A DNA stretch of 38,219 bases from Aggregatilineales bacterium (GCA_029976025.1 JARKNX010000218.1:1-38219), one strand, 5' to 3'. Shown: positions 24,995 to 33,726, counted from the first letter of the stretch. A program made the numbers and translations. Notes: generated from the sequence alone by a model not told the origin.

Positions 24995-25879
24995 ATGCCA
25001 CCCCGGATGCTCTCTTATCGCCTCTTCACACCCGCCGATCAGGCGGCAGTTCTTGACCTGATCGGACGCGCCAGCTACGTTCACCGCCACCTGGACTGGC
25101 AGCCGGGCGACGCCTGGCTGACGGACCCGGAGATGGTTGCCGGCGTCGGCTGGTGCCACAATCAGGCCGCGGCGTTGATGGCATTTTCGCCGACGACGGT
25201 GGGGGTGAGCTGGCTGCGGGTAGTGGCCCTGGATGGTGATCTGCCCGCCCAGGTTGTGGTCCGTGAATTGTGGGATTTTCTGCGGCCTGCTCTGTGGAAG
25301 CGCGGAGTCCGGCGGATTTGCGTCCTGATGCTGGAGACGTGGCTGTATCCTTCCCTGGCATTGTTGGGCTTCGTGCCGGTTGAGGAGATCGTCACGCTTC
25401 AGCGTATCTGGGACGATCCGGAGGACTTCGCGATTGCCCGGCCTCCCGGTGTGACTTTACGGCCGGCGGAGGCGACCGATCTGGAGGCTGTTTTGCGGAT
25501 AGATCACACGGCCTTTGAGGTTCGCTGGCAGATGCGGCCCCGCGATCTGGCGATTGTCCGCGAGGAGGCGCTGTCTTTCACGCTGGCGGAATGGGAAGGG
25601 CAGGTCGCCGGCTACGAGATCTCGCTGCGCTATGATAGCGGCATACACCTGGCCCGGCTGGCAACTGCCCCGCACCGACAGGGGCAGGGCATCGGGAGTG
25701 CGCTGGTCGCCCACGTCCTGTATTTTGCCAACCGCCTGGGGATATCCGCGCTCACGGTGAATACACAGGCCAGCAACGCCGCCTCTCTGCATCTGTACCA
25801 GCGTTATGGCTTTCGGATGATCGGTGAAGGCTTCACTGTGCTGGAGGCCCGGCTTCCTGATTCTCCGGGCATGGTGTAA
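24995..25879 (+). CDS. GNAT-family N-acetyltransferase, two-domain
   Basis: A 294-residue protein with two GNAT-like halves. The C-terminal half (about 150-290) is canonical: RPAEATDLEAVLRIDHTAFE, then ARLATAPHRQGQGIGSALVAHVL with the acetyl-CoA pyrophosphate loop Q-G-x-G-I-G, and NAASLHLYQRYGF. The N-terminal half resembles a degenerate GNAT fold without a clear Q/R-x-x-G-x-G/A loop. The substrate is unknown. No strong SD is seen. It follows the C39-like gene by 32 nt and its 3' end overlaps the convergent gene by 47 bp. Confidence 0.85.
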   Translation: MPPRMLSYRLFTPADQAAVLDLIGRASYVHRHLDWQPGDAWLTDPEMVAGVGWCHNQAAALMAFSPTTVGVSWLRVVALDGDLPAQVVVRELWDFLRPALWKRGVRRICVLMLETWLYPSLALLGFVPVEEIVTLQRIWDDPEDFAIARPPGVTLRPAEATDLEAVLRIDHTAFEVRWQMRPRDLAIVREEALSFTLAEWEGQVAGYEISLRYDSGIHLARLATAPHRQGQGIGSALVAHVLYFANRLGISALTVNTQASNAASLHLYQRYGFRMIGEGFTVLEARLPDSPGMV

Positions 25880-27296
25880 GCGCGCAGACCTGTTCCCGCG
25901 CCTGCTGAACTTCTGCGTTGTGCTCGCTGTGGTTTTGGACGGCGCTGCGGCACTCTTCTGAATGGACCCCTTTTTCAGCGCAGACGGTGTTCATAGTTTC
26001 GGCGGCTGTCAGAGCGCCCTGACCGTAGGCGATCCACTGCTGCAGCGCCGCCCGCAGATCGTCACTGCTGCCGGCGAAGGTGTCCGTGGCAGAGCGCAGA
26101 CTTTCCAGCACTCCGTAAGCCTGCGCAGGCTCGCTCAGGCGCACCATTTGCCGGTCTATGGCGGCGATCAAAGCCGGCAGGTTGTCCGGATGTGGAAGCG
26201 CCTCCGATCGCTGCCCTCCGTCTCCGGCGGGTGAGGGAGGGGCGCTGTTCCGGGCAGCCAGGACCGCGATCACGACGACAGCCGCAATCAAGCCCAGCAC
26301 CAGCAGAAGCAGCCACGGTTTTCTGCTCCGCCGGGAGTTTCCGTGCACGATGATGGAGGGGGTCGCCTGCGGCGCAAGCGGTGCGGGGGCGGGCCATTCG
26401 TTGCCCGCCCCGGAGGATGGATAGGCCGGAGGGGAGGCCGCCGGCGGCTCATCCCATCCTGCTTCTCGTGAGCTGCTCTCGATCCGGACAAAAAGCGGCA
26501 CGTCACTGGACTGCGGCCCGGACTCCGGGAGGGCATAGGGCCTGGTATCATAAGCAGACATGGCCGAAGCCCGCAGTATGTCCGGCACGACGTGCGGAGT
26601 GGTATCTTCTTCGTCCAGCAGGGCTTCGTCCTGAACATCGGCGTGGAGGAAGTCATCTGACAGGCCCGCATCAAGCGCTTCCAGATCTTCAGATATGGGC
26701 GCCGGCTGAACGTCGCCTCCCGGAATTTCTGGCGCGGACTCGAGGGGCAGCTCCGGCACTGGCATCCGGTCTGTCGGGAATTCCGCATCGGCCAACAGAG
26801 CTTCTTCACGCTCCAGGGCAGCCGCCTGTTCAGAATCGCCCAGCCATTCCCGGAGCACATCTTCTTCGCGCTCGTCCCAGTTATCAGTCAGGATACGCTC
26901 CAGAGACTGCGGCTCCGGCTGGACGGCGAAGGCCTCATCAGGGCTATCTTCTGTCGAAGCAGCTTCAATTGCAGCAGCCTCGTCCGCAGTCTCACCGGGG
27001 ATAGCCTCCAGCCGCTCGCGCATTTCGCTCAGACGGGGGAGGGTAGGCTCGATCTGCTCCAGAGTGGTTACAGCCGTCGCGGCAGATTCCCGTGCTCCCT
27101 GTTCTTCGGAGAAAGCGAAGACGGCGCACCAGTAGTCAACCGGCCGCGTATCTTGCAACCGGGTGAGCACGCCAGAGACATCGCGATAATCGGGGTTATC
27201 GGAGGCCAGCGCCAGCAGATGACGGCCGGCTTCTTCCCAGCGCCCGTCGCGCAAGGCTACTATGGCGGTCCGGTACCGTTTTTCAGCGAGCATCAT
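25833..27296 (-). CDS. Hypothetical acidic membrane protein with one transmembrane helix
   Basis: Not recognised. About 487 residues. The N-terminal 60 residues are helical and look TPR-like (AIVALRDGRWEEAGRHLLAL). A long acidic, low-complexity cytoplasmic region (about 100-320, many Glu, Asp, Pro and Ala) follows. One transmembrane helix lies at about 327-348 (WLLLLVLGLIAAVVVIAVLA), then a 140-residue extracytoplasmic part with four cysteines near the end (TVCAEKG, EECRS, QVCALTPC). The start is ATG 27296 or the adjacent ATG 27293, both just after CAGGA; an upstream open frame lacks an SD. The layout recalls sensor or scaffold proteins, but there is no known domain. Confidence 0.55.
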   Translation of the reverse strand: MMLAEKRYRTAIVALRDGRWEEAGRHLLALASDNPDYRDVSGVLTRLQDTRPVDYWCAVFAFSEEQGARESAATAVTTLEQIEPTLPRLSEMRERLEAIPGETADEAAAIEAASTEDSPDEAFAVQPEPQSLERILTDNWDEREEDVLREWLGDSEQAAALEREEALLADAEFPTDRMPVPELPLESAPEIPGGDVQPAPISEDLEALDAGLSDDFLHADVQDEALLDEEDTTPHVVPDILRASAMSAYDTRPYALPESGPQSSDVPLFVRIESSSREAGWDEPPAASPPAYPSSGAGNEWPAPAPLAPQATPSIIVHGNSRRSRKPWLLLLVLGLIAAVVVIAVLAARNSAPPSPAGDGGQRSEALPHPDNLPALIAAIDRQMVRLSEPAQAYGVLESLRSATDTFAGSSDDLRAALQQWIAYGQGALTAAETMNTVCAEKGVHSEECRSAVQNHSEHNAEVQQAREQVCALTPCPENQEAGPPAQ

Positions 27297-27443
27297 GCTT
27301 CCTGTCCCCTGTGGAAGGCGGTCGATCCTAATTCTATTGTAACCCGATGATCGCGATTGGCTGGCCTGTGGGCCGCAATTCGTAGATAGCTCTAACCATT
27401 CTCGTATTGAAAGCAAATGTTATGACTACTTCGGGCTTATTTT

Positions 27444-27476
27444 CCCTCAGACTTGGCAAATCGGGTATTCTGAGGG
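27444..27476. promoter_or_regulatory. Inverted repeat upstream of pepA
   Basis: CCCTCAGA (27444-27451) and TCTGAGGG (27469-27476) are separated by 17 nt. It lies 65 nt before the pepA ATG. It could be a two-half-site operator or an RNA hairpin; no T run follows. Confidence 0.35.
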
Positions 27477-27540
27477 AGACTCTCAGGCTGTCCCGCGCTC
27501 GTCGCAGCCACAACCCGACCCACCATGAAAGGATTGTCCT

Positions 27541-29061
27541 ATGGATATCAGGATTATCACCGGCTCGATTCAGGAATCGGATGCCGACGCAATTGTTGCG
27601 AGCCTGTTTGAAGGGATGGCTGCGCCGGGAGAGGCTGTGAGCGCCCTGGATCAGGCGCTGAATGGAGCCATTACCGACCTGATCGCTTCCGGCGATTTTG
27701 ACGGGAGCGCCGGGCAGGTTGCCGTCCTGTACCCGCGCGGCGCGATTTCGGCGCGGCGGGTGATCGTGATCGGGCTGGGACCGCAGGAAGCCTGCGACAG
27801 CGAAGTTGTCCGCCGGGCGGCGGCGGAGGCTGCCCTTCGGGCACGCAACCTCAAAGTCCAGCGCATGGCGACTATGTTGCACGGGGTCGGTGGAGGCGCT
27901 TTATCCGCGGAAGCCTCTGCCAGCGCTATTGCAGAGGGGACGCTGCTGGCTCTGTATGTTTATAACGGGCGTAAGCCGGAAGGCGAAACCGGGCCGCAAA
28001 TTCTGGAGCTGTGCGTACCTGATACACGAGAGAGCTTCGCCGTGCAAGAGGCAGTCGATCAGGTTGTCGCCATTGCTACAAGTGTAGCGCTCACCCGCGA
28101 TCTGGTGAATCGGCCGCCCAACCTGTGCACGCCGGCCTATATGGCCGAGGTAGCGACCCGGATCGGCGATGAAGTGGGGCTGCGGGTGCAGGTTCTGGAG
28201 CGCGGGCAGATGCAGGCGCTGGGCATGGGCGCGCTGCTGGCAGTGGCGCAGGGGTCAGAAACGCCGCCGCGCTTCATTATCATGGAGCATAACGCGTCAC
28301 GCGCCGATGAACTGGATTCGATCGTGCTGGTCGGCAAAGGGGTGACGTTTGATACCGGGGGATATTCCCTCAAGACCGCCCAGGGGATGGCAACAATGAA
28401 GTCCGATATGGCGGGCGGCGCGGCAATCATCGGGGCGATGCGCGCCGTGGGGGCATTGAACCTGCCCCTGCACGTGGTGGGCCTGGTCCCCACTGCCGAC
28501 AACATGATCAGCGGACGATCCTATCGCCCGCAGGACGTGGTGACGGCCAGCAACGGCGTCACTATCGAGGTCACCAACACCGACGCCGAAGGCCGGATGC
28601 TCCTGGCCGACGCTCTGGTTTTTGCGGGGCGATTCAAGCCGGCGGCGGTGGTGGATATCGCCACGCTGACCGGCGCCTGCGTTACGGCGCTTGGGGCCGT
28701 GGCGGCGGGCCTTTTCAGCACCAGCGACAACCTGCAGAAGGTTTTGCTGTCCGCGGCGGAGGCGACCGGCGAACGGCTGTGGCCGCTGCCTCTGTACCCC
28801 GAGTACGAGAAACGTCTGGAGTCGGCTGTCGCTGATCTCAAGAACAGCCCGGGCGCGTCGACTCCGTTTTCTGGCGTTGGCGTCTCGGCTTCTTTTCTCA
28901 AGCGCTTCACCGATTACCCGGCCTGGGCGCACATCGACATGGCCGGGATGGCGGCCAGCGAGCACGCGGAAGTTCCCTATACACCCAAAGGGGCGACCGG
29001 CTACGGCACGCGCCTGCTGGTGGCGTTCGTCCGACTGTGGGCGCAGGGGGCGCACGCCTGA
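27541..29061 (+). CDS. pepA: Leucyl aminopeptidase (M17)
   Basis: Cytosolic di-metal aminopeptidase of 506 residues. The metal and catalytic residues are in VGKGVTFDTGGYSLK (Lys and Asp), MKSDMAGGAA (Asp) and the signature TNTDAEGRMLLADAL (Asp, Glu, Arg). The C-terminal segment HIDMAGMA is also typical. The N-terminal macro-like domain spans about 1-170. AAAGGA is about 8 nt before ATG 27541. It may also bind DNA in some bacteria, but nothing here shows that. Confidence 0.96.
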   Translation: MDIRIITGSIQESDADAIVASLFEGMAAPGEAVSALDQALNGAITDLIASGDFDGSAGQVAVLYPRGAISARRVIVIGLGPQEACDSEVVRRAAAEAALRARNLKVQRMATMLHGVGGGALSAEASASAIAEGTLLALYVYNGRKPEGETGPQILELCVPDTRESFAVQEAVDQVVAIATSVALTRDLVNRPPNLCTPAYMAEVATRIGDEVGLRVQVLERGQMQALGMGALLAVAQGSETPPRFIIMEHNASRADELDSIVLVGKGVTFDTGGYSLKTAQGMATMKSDMAGGAAIIGAMRAVGALNLPLHVVGLVPTADNMISGRSYRPQDVVTASNGVTIEVTNTDAEGRMLLADALVFAGRFKPAAVVDIATLTGACVTALGAVAAGLFSTSDNLQKVLLSAAEATGERLWPLPLYPEYEKRLESAVADLKNSPGASTPFSGVGVSASFLKRFTDYPAWAHIDMAGMAASEHAEVPYTPKGATGYGTRLLVAFVRLWAQGAHA

Positions 29062-29108
29062 AGAAAAGGCACGCCAGCTTCTTCCGCCCGGACGGGGCAA
29101 AATGAGGA

Positions 29109-29138
29109 TTGACGCCGCGCTAGCGTGACCGGTATAAT
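29109..29138 (+). promoter_or_regulatory. Strong promoter for rplU-rpmA-rpmE
   Basis: TTGACG (29109-29114), 18-nt spacer, consensus TATAAT (29133-29138). The transcript start would be near 29145, giving a leader of about 118 nt before rplU. Confidence 0.85.
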
Positions 29139-29141
29139 CAT

Positions 29142-29222
29142 CCTGCCCTGGACATCTGGGGTTTTGTTTCGTATTTTCCGTGTCCCAATTTTCCCCGTGC
29201 GTGTGTCTATCTTTTGGGCAGG
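29142..29222 (+). other. Potential structured leader of rplU
   Basis: CCTGCCC (29142-29148) can pair with GGGCAGG (29216-29222), closing a domain. Inside it GGACA (29150-29154) pairs with TGTCC (29181-29185). GGGG (29158-29161) in that hairpin's loop could pair with CCCC (29193-29196) outside it as a pseudoknot. L21 leader RNAs are known in other bacteria; similarity to them has not been tested. Confidence 0.35.
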
Positions 29223-29262
29223 CGACGCTCACGGCGGTAAAGTGAAGATTGGAGTAATCCCT

Positions 29263-29577
29263 ATGTATGCAGTGGTTCGCACAGGCGGGCGTCAGTACCG
29301 TGTTGAACAGGATATGGTTGTAGATGTAGAGAAGCTGCCCTTCGAGGCCGGGCAGACGGTTGAGCTAGACGACGTGCTGCTGGTCGCTGATGGCGATAAG
29401 GTCACGCTCGGCAAGCCGGTCGTGCAGGGGGCCAGTGTCAAAGCGACGGTGGTCGAGCAGTACCGCGCCCGGAAAATCCTGGTCTGGAAGTACACCCCCA
29501 AGAAGCGCTATCGTCGCCTGAAGGGGCACCGCCAGCAGTACACGCGCTTGCATATCGACGAGATTATCGCCGGTTAG
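29263..29577 (+). CDS. rplU: 50S ribosomal protein L21
   Basis: A 104-residue large-subunit protein that binds 23S rRNA near L20. The start [16 protein letters not shown] and the basic C-terminal [21 protein letters not shown] are canonical. The frame is open 46 codons further upstream; ATG 29263 is chosen for family length and for GGAG about 9 nt before. It is first in the ribosomal cluster and ends 18 nt before rpmA. Confidence 0.97.
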   Translation: MYAVVRTGGRQYRVEQDMVVDVEKLPFEAGQTVELDDVLLVADGDKVTLGKPVVQGASVKATVVEQYRARKILVWKYTPKKRYRRLKGHRQQYTRLHIDEIIAG

Positions 29578-29595
29578 TGGTTTAGGAGACGGAAC

Positions 29596-29862
29596 ATGGC
29601 GCACAAGAAAGGTGGCGGGTCAACCCGCAATGGGCGTGACAGCGAGTCCAAACGGCTTGGCGTGAAGAAATTCGGCGGTGAGTACGTGATCCCCGGCAAC
29701 ATCATTGTCCGCCAGCGTGGCACGCAGTTCCACCCCGGACTGAACGTCAGGATGGGCAGGGACTACACGATCTTCGCCGTCCAGCCCGGTTTCGTTTATT
29801 TTGAGCCGATTGCGGATGGGCGCAAACGCATCAGCGTCCTCGCTGAAGACCCGAAGGCATAA
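29596..29862 (+). CDS. rpmA: 50S ribosomal protein L27
   Basis: An 88-residue protein at the peptidyl transferase centre. It begins [20 protein letters not shown] without the removable N-terminal extension found in Firmicutes. [23 protein letters not shown] matches the family core. AGGAG lies 7 nt before ATG. It follows rplU as usual; the common third gene obg is not next. Confidence 0.97.
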   Translation: MAHKKGGGSTRNGRDSESKRLGVKKFGGEYVIPGNIIVRQRGTQFHPGLNVRMGRDYTIFAVQPGFVYFEPIADGRKRISVLAEDPKA

Positions 29863-29938
29863 CAACTTTTACGCAGTCAACAGACAGGCGCTACGCCAAC
29901 CCTGATCCGGTCCGTGGCGCGGAAAGACAACGAATACG

Positions 29939-30409
29939 ATGAAAGACAGCATTCACCCCAAGTGGTATAGTCAGGCGACGGTCACGTGCGCCTGCGGCAA
30001 TTCCTGGACGACCGGCGCGACAGTCGCTGATATCCGCGTCGATGTGTGCTCGGCCTGCCATCCTTTCTTCACAGGCGAGCGCCGCATTGTCGACACCGAG
30101 GGGCAGGTGGACCGCTTCTATAAGCGCCTGCAGGTGCGCGATCAGATTCAGTCAGACGCCCGCAGCCGCGAAGAGGCGCGCACCTCTCCTGCGCTGCCGC
30201 TGAGCGAGCTTGGGCTGGGCACCCGCTATGTGAACGTGTTGAGCCAGAACGGCATCACCGTGGTCGGCGATGTGATGGCCAGATTCGAGCAAGGCGGCGA
30301 TGAAGCGCTGCTGGAGATTCCCGGTTTTGGCCGCAAGGCTCTGGCCGACCTGAAAAAGCGCCTGCGCGAACGCGGCTACGAAATACCTGAGGCCGCCGTC
30401 GCCGAATAG
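29939..30409 (+). CDS. rpmE: Ribosomal protein L31 fused to an RNA polymerase alpha-CTD-like domain
   Basis: Residues 1-72 are L31 (C+ type): [10 protein letters not shown] start, zinc ligands Cys17, Cys19, Cys37 and Cys40 (CACG and [10 protein letters not shown]), and the end [15 protein letters not shown]. An acidic/basic linker (73-84) leads to residues 85-150, a helix-hairpin-helix unit closely resembling the RNA polymerase alpha C-terminal domain: [41 protein letters not shown]. By my alignment, E. coli alpha Arg265, Asn268, Gly296 and Lys298 correspond to Arg96, Asn99, Gly131 and Lys133; Ser299 corresponds to Ala134. Usual L31 is 66-90 residues. The canonical start argues against misprediction, although no clear SD is visible. 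Confidence 0.88.
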   Translation: MKDSIHPKWYSQATVTCACGNSWTTGATVADIRVDVCSACHPFFTGERRIVDTEGQVDRFYKRLQVRDQIQSDARSREEARTSPALPLSELGLGTRYVNVLSQNGITVVGDVMARFEQGGDEALLEIPGFGRKALADLKKRLRERGYEIPEAAVAE

Positions 30410-30426
30410 CGTTTTTCTCGGCAACC

Positions 30427-30464
30427 AACAGGGCAGACCTATCCACTGGCTGCCCTGTTTTTGT
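30427..30464 (+). terminator. Rho-independent terminator after rpmE
   Basis: AACAGGGCAG pairs with CTGCCCTGTT around a 13-nt loop, followed by a T-rich tail. It ends about 20 nt before tdk, so tdk must have read-through or a promoter within or close to it. Confidence 0.82.
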
Positions 30465-30485
30465 GTACGGAGGAAACGGGCTATT

Positions 30486-31058
30486 ATGATTCACCATGGT
30501 GGGCGGGTGGAAGTGATCTGCGGTAGCATGTTTAGCGGCAAGACTGAGGAGCTGATCCGACGTCTGCGCCGCGCCCGGATAGCGCGCCAGAAAGTGCAGG
30601 TCTTCAAGCCGGAGATTGATACGCGCCACATTGGGCAGAAAGTTGTCTCTCATGCCGGCCAGGACCTGGACGCGATGCCGGTGGCTTCGGCAGCGGATAT
30701 CCTGGCCAGTGTCGACGGCGACACTACTGTGGTCGGCATCGATGAAGCGCAGTTCTTTGATCCGGCTCTGGTGGCCGTGGTGGATGAGCTGGCTGATCGG
30801 GGTCTGCGGGTAATTCTGGCCGGCCTGGACCTGGACTTCCGCGGCGAGCCATTTGGAATCATGCCGGCGCTTATGGCCCGCGCTGAGGATGTCCTCAAGC
30901 TGCACGCTATCTGTGCAGTCTGTGGGGAAGAAGCCTGCCGGACACAGCGCCTCGTCAATGGCAGCCCGGCGCATTATCATGATCCGATCATCATGGTCGG
31001 AGCGGAAGAGGTGTACGAGGCGCGCTGTCGGCAGCATCACGCTGTGCCGCGCGATTGA
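30486..31058 (+). CDS. tdk: Thymidine kinase
   Basis: Type II thymidine kinase that salvages thymidine to dTMP. P loop [15 protein letters not shown] is at residues 13-27, and the catalytic acid is in GIDEAQFFD. The zinc site is formed by CAVCGEEA (two Cys) and the late CRQHH, with the lasso sequence [28 protein letters not shown]. The length of 190 is usual. GGAGG lies 11 nt before the ATG. Confidence 0.96.
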   Translation: MIHHGGRVEVICGSMFSGKTEELIRRLRRARIARQKVQVFKPEIDTRHIGQKVVSHAGQDLDAMPVASAADILASVDGDTTVVGIDEAQFFDPALVAVVDELADRGLRVILAGLDLDFRGEPFGIMPALMARAEDVLKLHAICAVCGEEACRTQRLVNGSPAHYHDPIIMVGAEEVYEARCRQHHAVPRD

Positions 31059-31131
31059 AGCGCGAGTCATGTGAAAGGCTTAAATGCAGACTACACGATC
31101 GAAAGCGAGTTAACCTGCAAGCAGATATCCC

Positions 31132-32337
31132 ATGCTGAACGAAATGTCTTCCCTTTCCTCCGAAAGCGTCGCCGCTGAGGAGCCACCTGTCCCGGCCGCG
31201 CCGTACGACACGCCTGAGTTTGCGGCGATCCGGGAGGCGGTGGCCGAAGTCTTTGACATCCGCGCGGATGAGGCGCCGATTGAGACAGAACGCGGCGTAG
31301 CTTTTGTAGGCACATTTCGGGAGGATTCCGGGCAAGCCTACGACCGGCTGGATGCCCGGCTGGCGGCGCTGGATTACTTCCCGGTGTTTCGCCAGCGCGG
31401 CGACGATCTGCTTGTTGAGGTGATCCGCGGACGATTCGCGACGCCGGCTCCGCGTCCGTGGTGGCCGAATGCCGTCCTCCTGATACTGACTCTCCTCAGC
31501 ATGCTGTATGTAGGCGCCGGGATAGCGCTTGGCGAGGCGCTGATAGAGTCTCCGGAGCGGCAGTTGGCTGAGTTGTGGCGCGGCTGGCCGTATGCGCTGA
31601 GCCTGGCGCTCATCCTGGGGGCGCATGAGCTGGGGCATTACCTGGCGGCGCGCCGGCACGGTGTCGCTGTGACACTGCCGTACTTTCTCCCTTTCCCCTT
31701 CGGCATGTTTGGCACACTGGGCGCTTTTATCCAACTACGCACCCCTATGCGCAGCCGGCGGGCTATGCTCGATATCGGCGCCAGCGGGCCGCTGGCCGGG
31801 CTGATTTTTACTATACCGATACTGGTGCTGGGGCTGCTGACCGCTGATGTGCGGCCGCTGCCCACCGATGTCCCCTATATCCTTGAGGGGAACTCCCTGT
31901 TGTACGCCCTGGCCAAGTTCCTGATTTTTGGGCGGATGCTGCCAGATGGCCGCATGGATGTATTCATGAACCAGCTTGTGCAGGCCGGCTGGACCGGGCT
32001 GTTCGTGACCGGGTTGAATCTGCTGCCGGTGGGGCAGTTGGATGGCGGGCATATCCTCTACACGCTGTTTGGAGATCGCGCGCGGCTGCTATACTTCCCG
32101 GCGGTGCTGCTGATGGGATTTCTGGCGTGGGCGGTGGCGCCGGCATGGTGGCTGTGGGTATTCCTGCTGGTCGTATTTGGCCGGATATACGCCACCCCTC
32201 TGGACAGCGTGACTCCGCTGGGCCGTCGCCGTGTCGTGATTGCGGTTATAATGCTGGTCCTCTTCATCCTGGTCTTTGTGCCGAACCCGTTCCAGATCGT
32301 GCAGCCGGTGCAGCTCCCGCCTGTTCAGATATACTGA
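31132..32337 (+). CDS. Site-2-protease-type M50 intramembrane metalloprotease (EGY1-like)
   Basis: A 401-residue membrane protease. A soluble N-terminal region of about 105 residues is followed by about seven helices. The zinc motif HELGH is His165-Glu166-x-x-His169 (ILGAHELGHYLAARRHGV), and NLLPVGQLDGGH near 302-313 provides the third ligand Asp. The N-terminal part plus this arrangement resembles the EGY/S2P branch of cyanobacteria and plant plastids more than RseP, as no PDZ domain is seen. It probably cleaves membrane-bound regulators. The ATG lacks a strong SD; a second ATG four codons later is possible. Confidence 0.9.
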   Translation: MLNEMSSLSSESVAAEEPPVPAAPYDTPEFAAIREAVAEVFDIRADEAPIETERGVAFVGTFREDSGQAYDRLDARLAALDYFPVFRQRGDDLLVEVIRGRFATPAPRPWWPNAVLLILTLLSMLYVGAGIALGEALIESPERQLAELWRGWPYALSLALILGAHELGHYLAARRHGVAVTLPYFLPFPFGMFGTLGAFIQLRTPMRSRRAMLDIGASGPLAGLIFTIPILVLGLLTADVRPLPTDVPYILEGNSLLYALAKFLIFGRMLPDGRMDVFMNQLVQAGWTGLFVTGLNLLPVGQLDGGHILYTLFGDRARLLYFPAVLLMGFLAWAVAPAWWLWVFLLVVFGRIYATPLDSVTPLGRRRVVIAVIMLVLFILVFVPNPFQIVQPVQLPPVQIY

Positions 32338-32352
32338 AGAAGGATTGCAAGA

Positions 32353-32916
32353 GTGGACGATCAGACTCCCGACGCCCTTGTTTCGGCAGTTATCCTCCCT
32401 ATGCCACCAGAAGTCCGGGCGTTCACCGAGGCCTTTCGCCAGGAGCATCGCTGCTGGAAGTATCAACATGTCCCGCCTCATATCACCCTCATGTGGCCGT
32501 TCGTCTCCCCCGGCAAGCCGGGCGCGCCTGATCGGGCGCTGTTAGCCGCCACGACGAAAAAGCTGCGCGTCGTTTGCCGGGAGGTCGCTCCTTTTTCTGT
32601 CACGCTGGATCACTACGATTCTTTTCCCGACAGCGGCGTCCTGTACCTCGCCCCGCGAGACCCGGAGCCGATCTCCCGTCTGCACCGCCACATCCTGGCC
32701 GCATACCCGGACTATCCGCCCTATGAGGGCATGTACAACGACTATATACCCCACATGACGCTGGGCTTTTTCGAGTCGCCCGAAGCGATTGCCCGGGCCT
32801 GTTGCGAGCCATTTGAACCATTCACGTTTGAAGCGTCGGAACTTCTTTTTATGGTTGGCGATCCGGATTTTACTGTCCCCTGGAGCACTGCCGGCGTCAT
32901 ACCGCTGGGAGGGTAG
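32353..32916 (+). CDS. 2H phosphoesterase (2'-5' RNA ligase-like)
   Basis: A 187-residue protein of the 2H superfamily (RNA ligase/cyclic phosphodiesterase type). The two catalytic H-x-T motifs are VPPHITLMWPF (about 42-52) and IPHMTLGFF (about 133-141). These would act on 2'-5' or cyclic phosphate links in RNA or nucleotides; the substrate is unknown. The start is GTG 32353 with AAGGA about 9 nt before. It follows the M50 protease by 15 nt, so probably one transcript. Confidence 0.88.
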   Translation: MDDQTPDALVSAVILPMPPEVRAFTEAFRQEHRCWKYQHVPPHITLMWPFVSPGKPGAPDRALLAATTKKLRVVCREVAPFSVTLDHYDSFPDSGVLYLAPRDPEPISRLHRHILAAYPDYPPYEGMYNDYIPHMTLGFFESPEAIARACCEPFEPFTFEASELLFMVGDPDFTVPWSTAGVIPLGG

Positions 32917-32925
32917 TCACTGGCC

Positions 32926-33726
32926 ATGAAACCGAACAGGCTGTATTTCGCCGGGCTGCTAACTCTGTTGTTCCTGAGTTCCTGCCGCGGCCTGGGGCAG
33001 ACACCCCCCCCGCCGCCTTACAGCGTCGAGTCGCTCGGCACTTCGCTTGCGCTGACCGAAAACGCTCCGCCGCCCGGCTTCGAGAAGGTGTCTTTCCCGG
33101 GGGTGGAACAGGGGCTGCAGGCGCTGCCGGGATACCATTACCTGCTGGACCTGCGCTTCAACGGCGCTTTTGTGGACGACGGACAGCTGGTCTCCGGCCA
33201 TATTCAGGCGGAAGTGTGGTGGGACAGCGTGGCGCCGGCGCGGCGCGTGGTGCTTCAGGCGGAAGGTGAGGCATTTGCCGCGGCAAACCAGCAGCTTGAA
33301 GGAGTCCGCATTGGTGAAAATTACTATCTGGTGGACAATTCCGAGCGGTGCCTGACCAATGTGGAAGATGCCGCGCGCGGCGTGGCCGATCTGGATGCTG
33401 GCTCGATGATCGGGGGAGTTGTGGAAGGGATTTACAGCGGCACTCAGGCGGTGCTCAACAACATACAGGCCTATCGCTACGACGTGACGGCGCAATCCGC
33501 CCGGCTGCCCATGATCCGGCTGGAGGAAGACAGCGAGATCTCACTCACCGGTGAGCTGTGGGTATCCCCCGAATATAATGTCGTCATCCGCTACTATGCC
33601 AACCTGGATGTTTCGAATATCCGGCTGAGCGACGCCGGGCGTCCTGTCAGCGGGCAACTGTTCATTCGCTTCGATCTGTCCGATGTGGGACAGGTGCCCA
33701 ATATCAGCATTCCCTACGGCTGCTGA
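32926..33726 (+). CDS. Lipoprotein, possible LolA/LppX-like fold
   Basis: A 266-residue protein with a lipoprotein signal peptide (MKPNRLYFAG, then the lipobox LSSC with Cys20). A Pro-rich stretch follows. The mature part is beta-rich with repeated strands (LDLRFNGAF, GHIQAEVWWD, RVVLQAEG, GELWVSPEYNVVIRYYANLD), which recalls the lipid-binding LolA/LppX/LprG fold, though I am not certain. Two cysteines (SERC and the final YGC) may form a disulfide. It is 9 nt after the 2H gene and ends 5 nt from the convergent TIR gene. Confidence 0.72.
   Translation: MKPNRLYFAGLLTLLFLSSCRGLGQTPPPPPYSVESLGTSLALTENAPPPGFEKVSFPGVEQGLQALPGYHYLLDLRFNGAFVDDGQLVSGHIQAEVWWDSVAPARRVVLQAEGEAFAAANQQLEGVRIGENYYLVDNSERCLTNVEDAARGVADLDAGSMIGGVVEGIYSGTQAVLNNIQAYRYDVTAQSARLPMIRLEEDSEISLTGELWVSPEYNVVIRYYANLDVSNIRLSDAGRPVSGQLFIRFDLSDVGQVPNISIPYGC

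Noticed and set aside
30410-30485. A separate promoter for tdk after the rpmE terminator.
   Set aside because: Only about 20 nt separate the terminator from the start codon and no hexamer pair fits; read-through is as likely.
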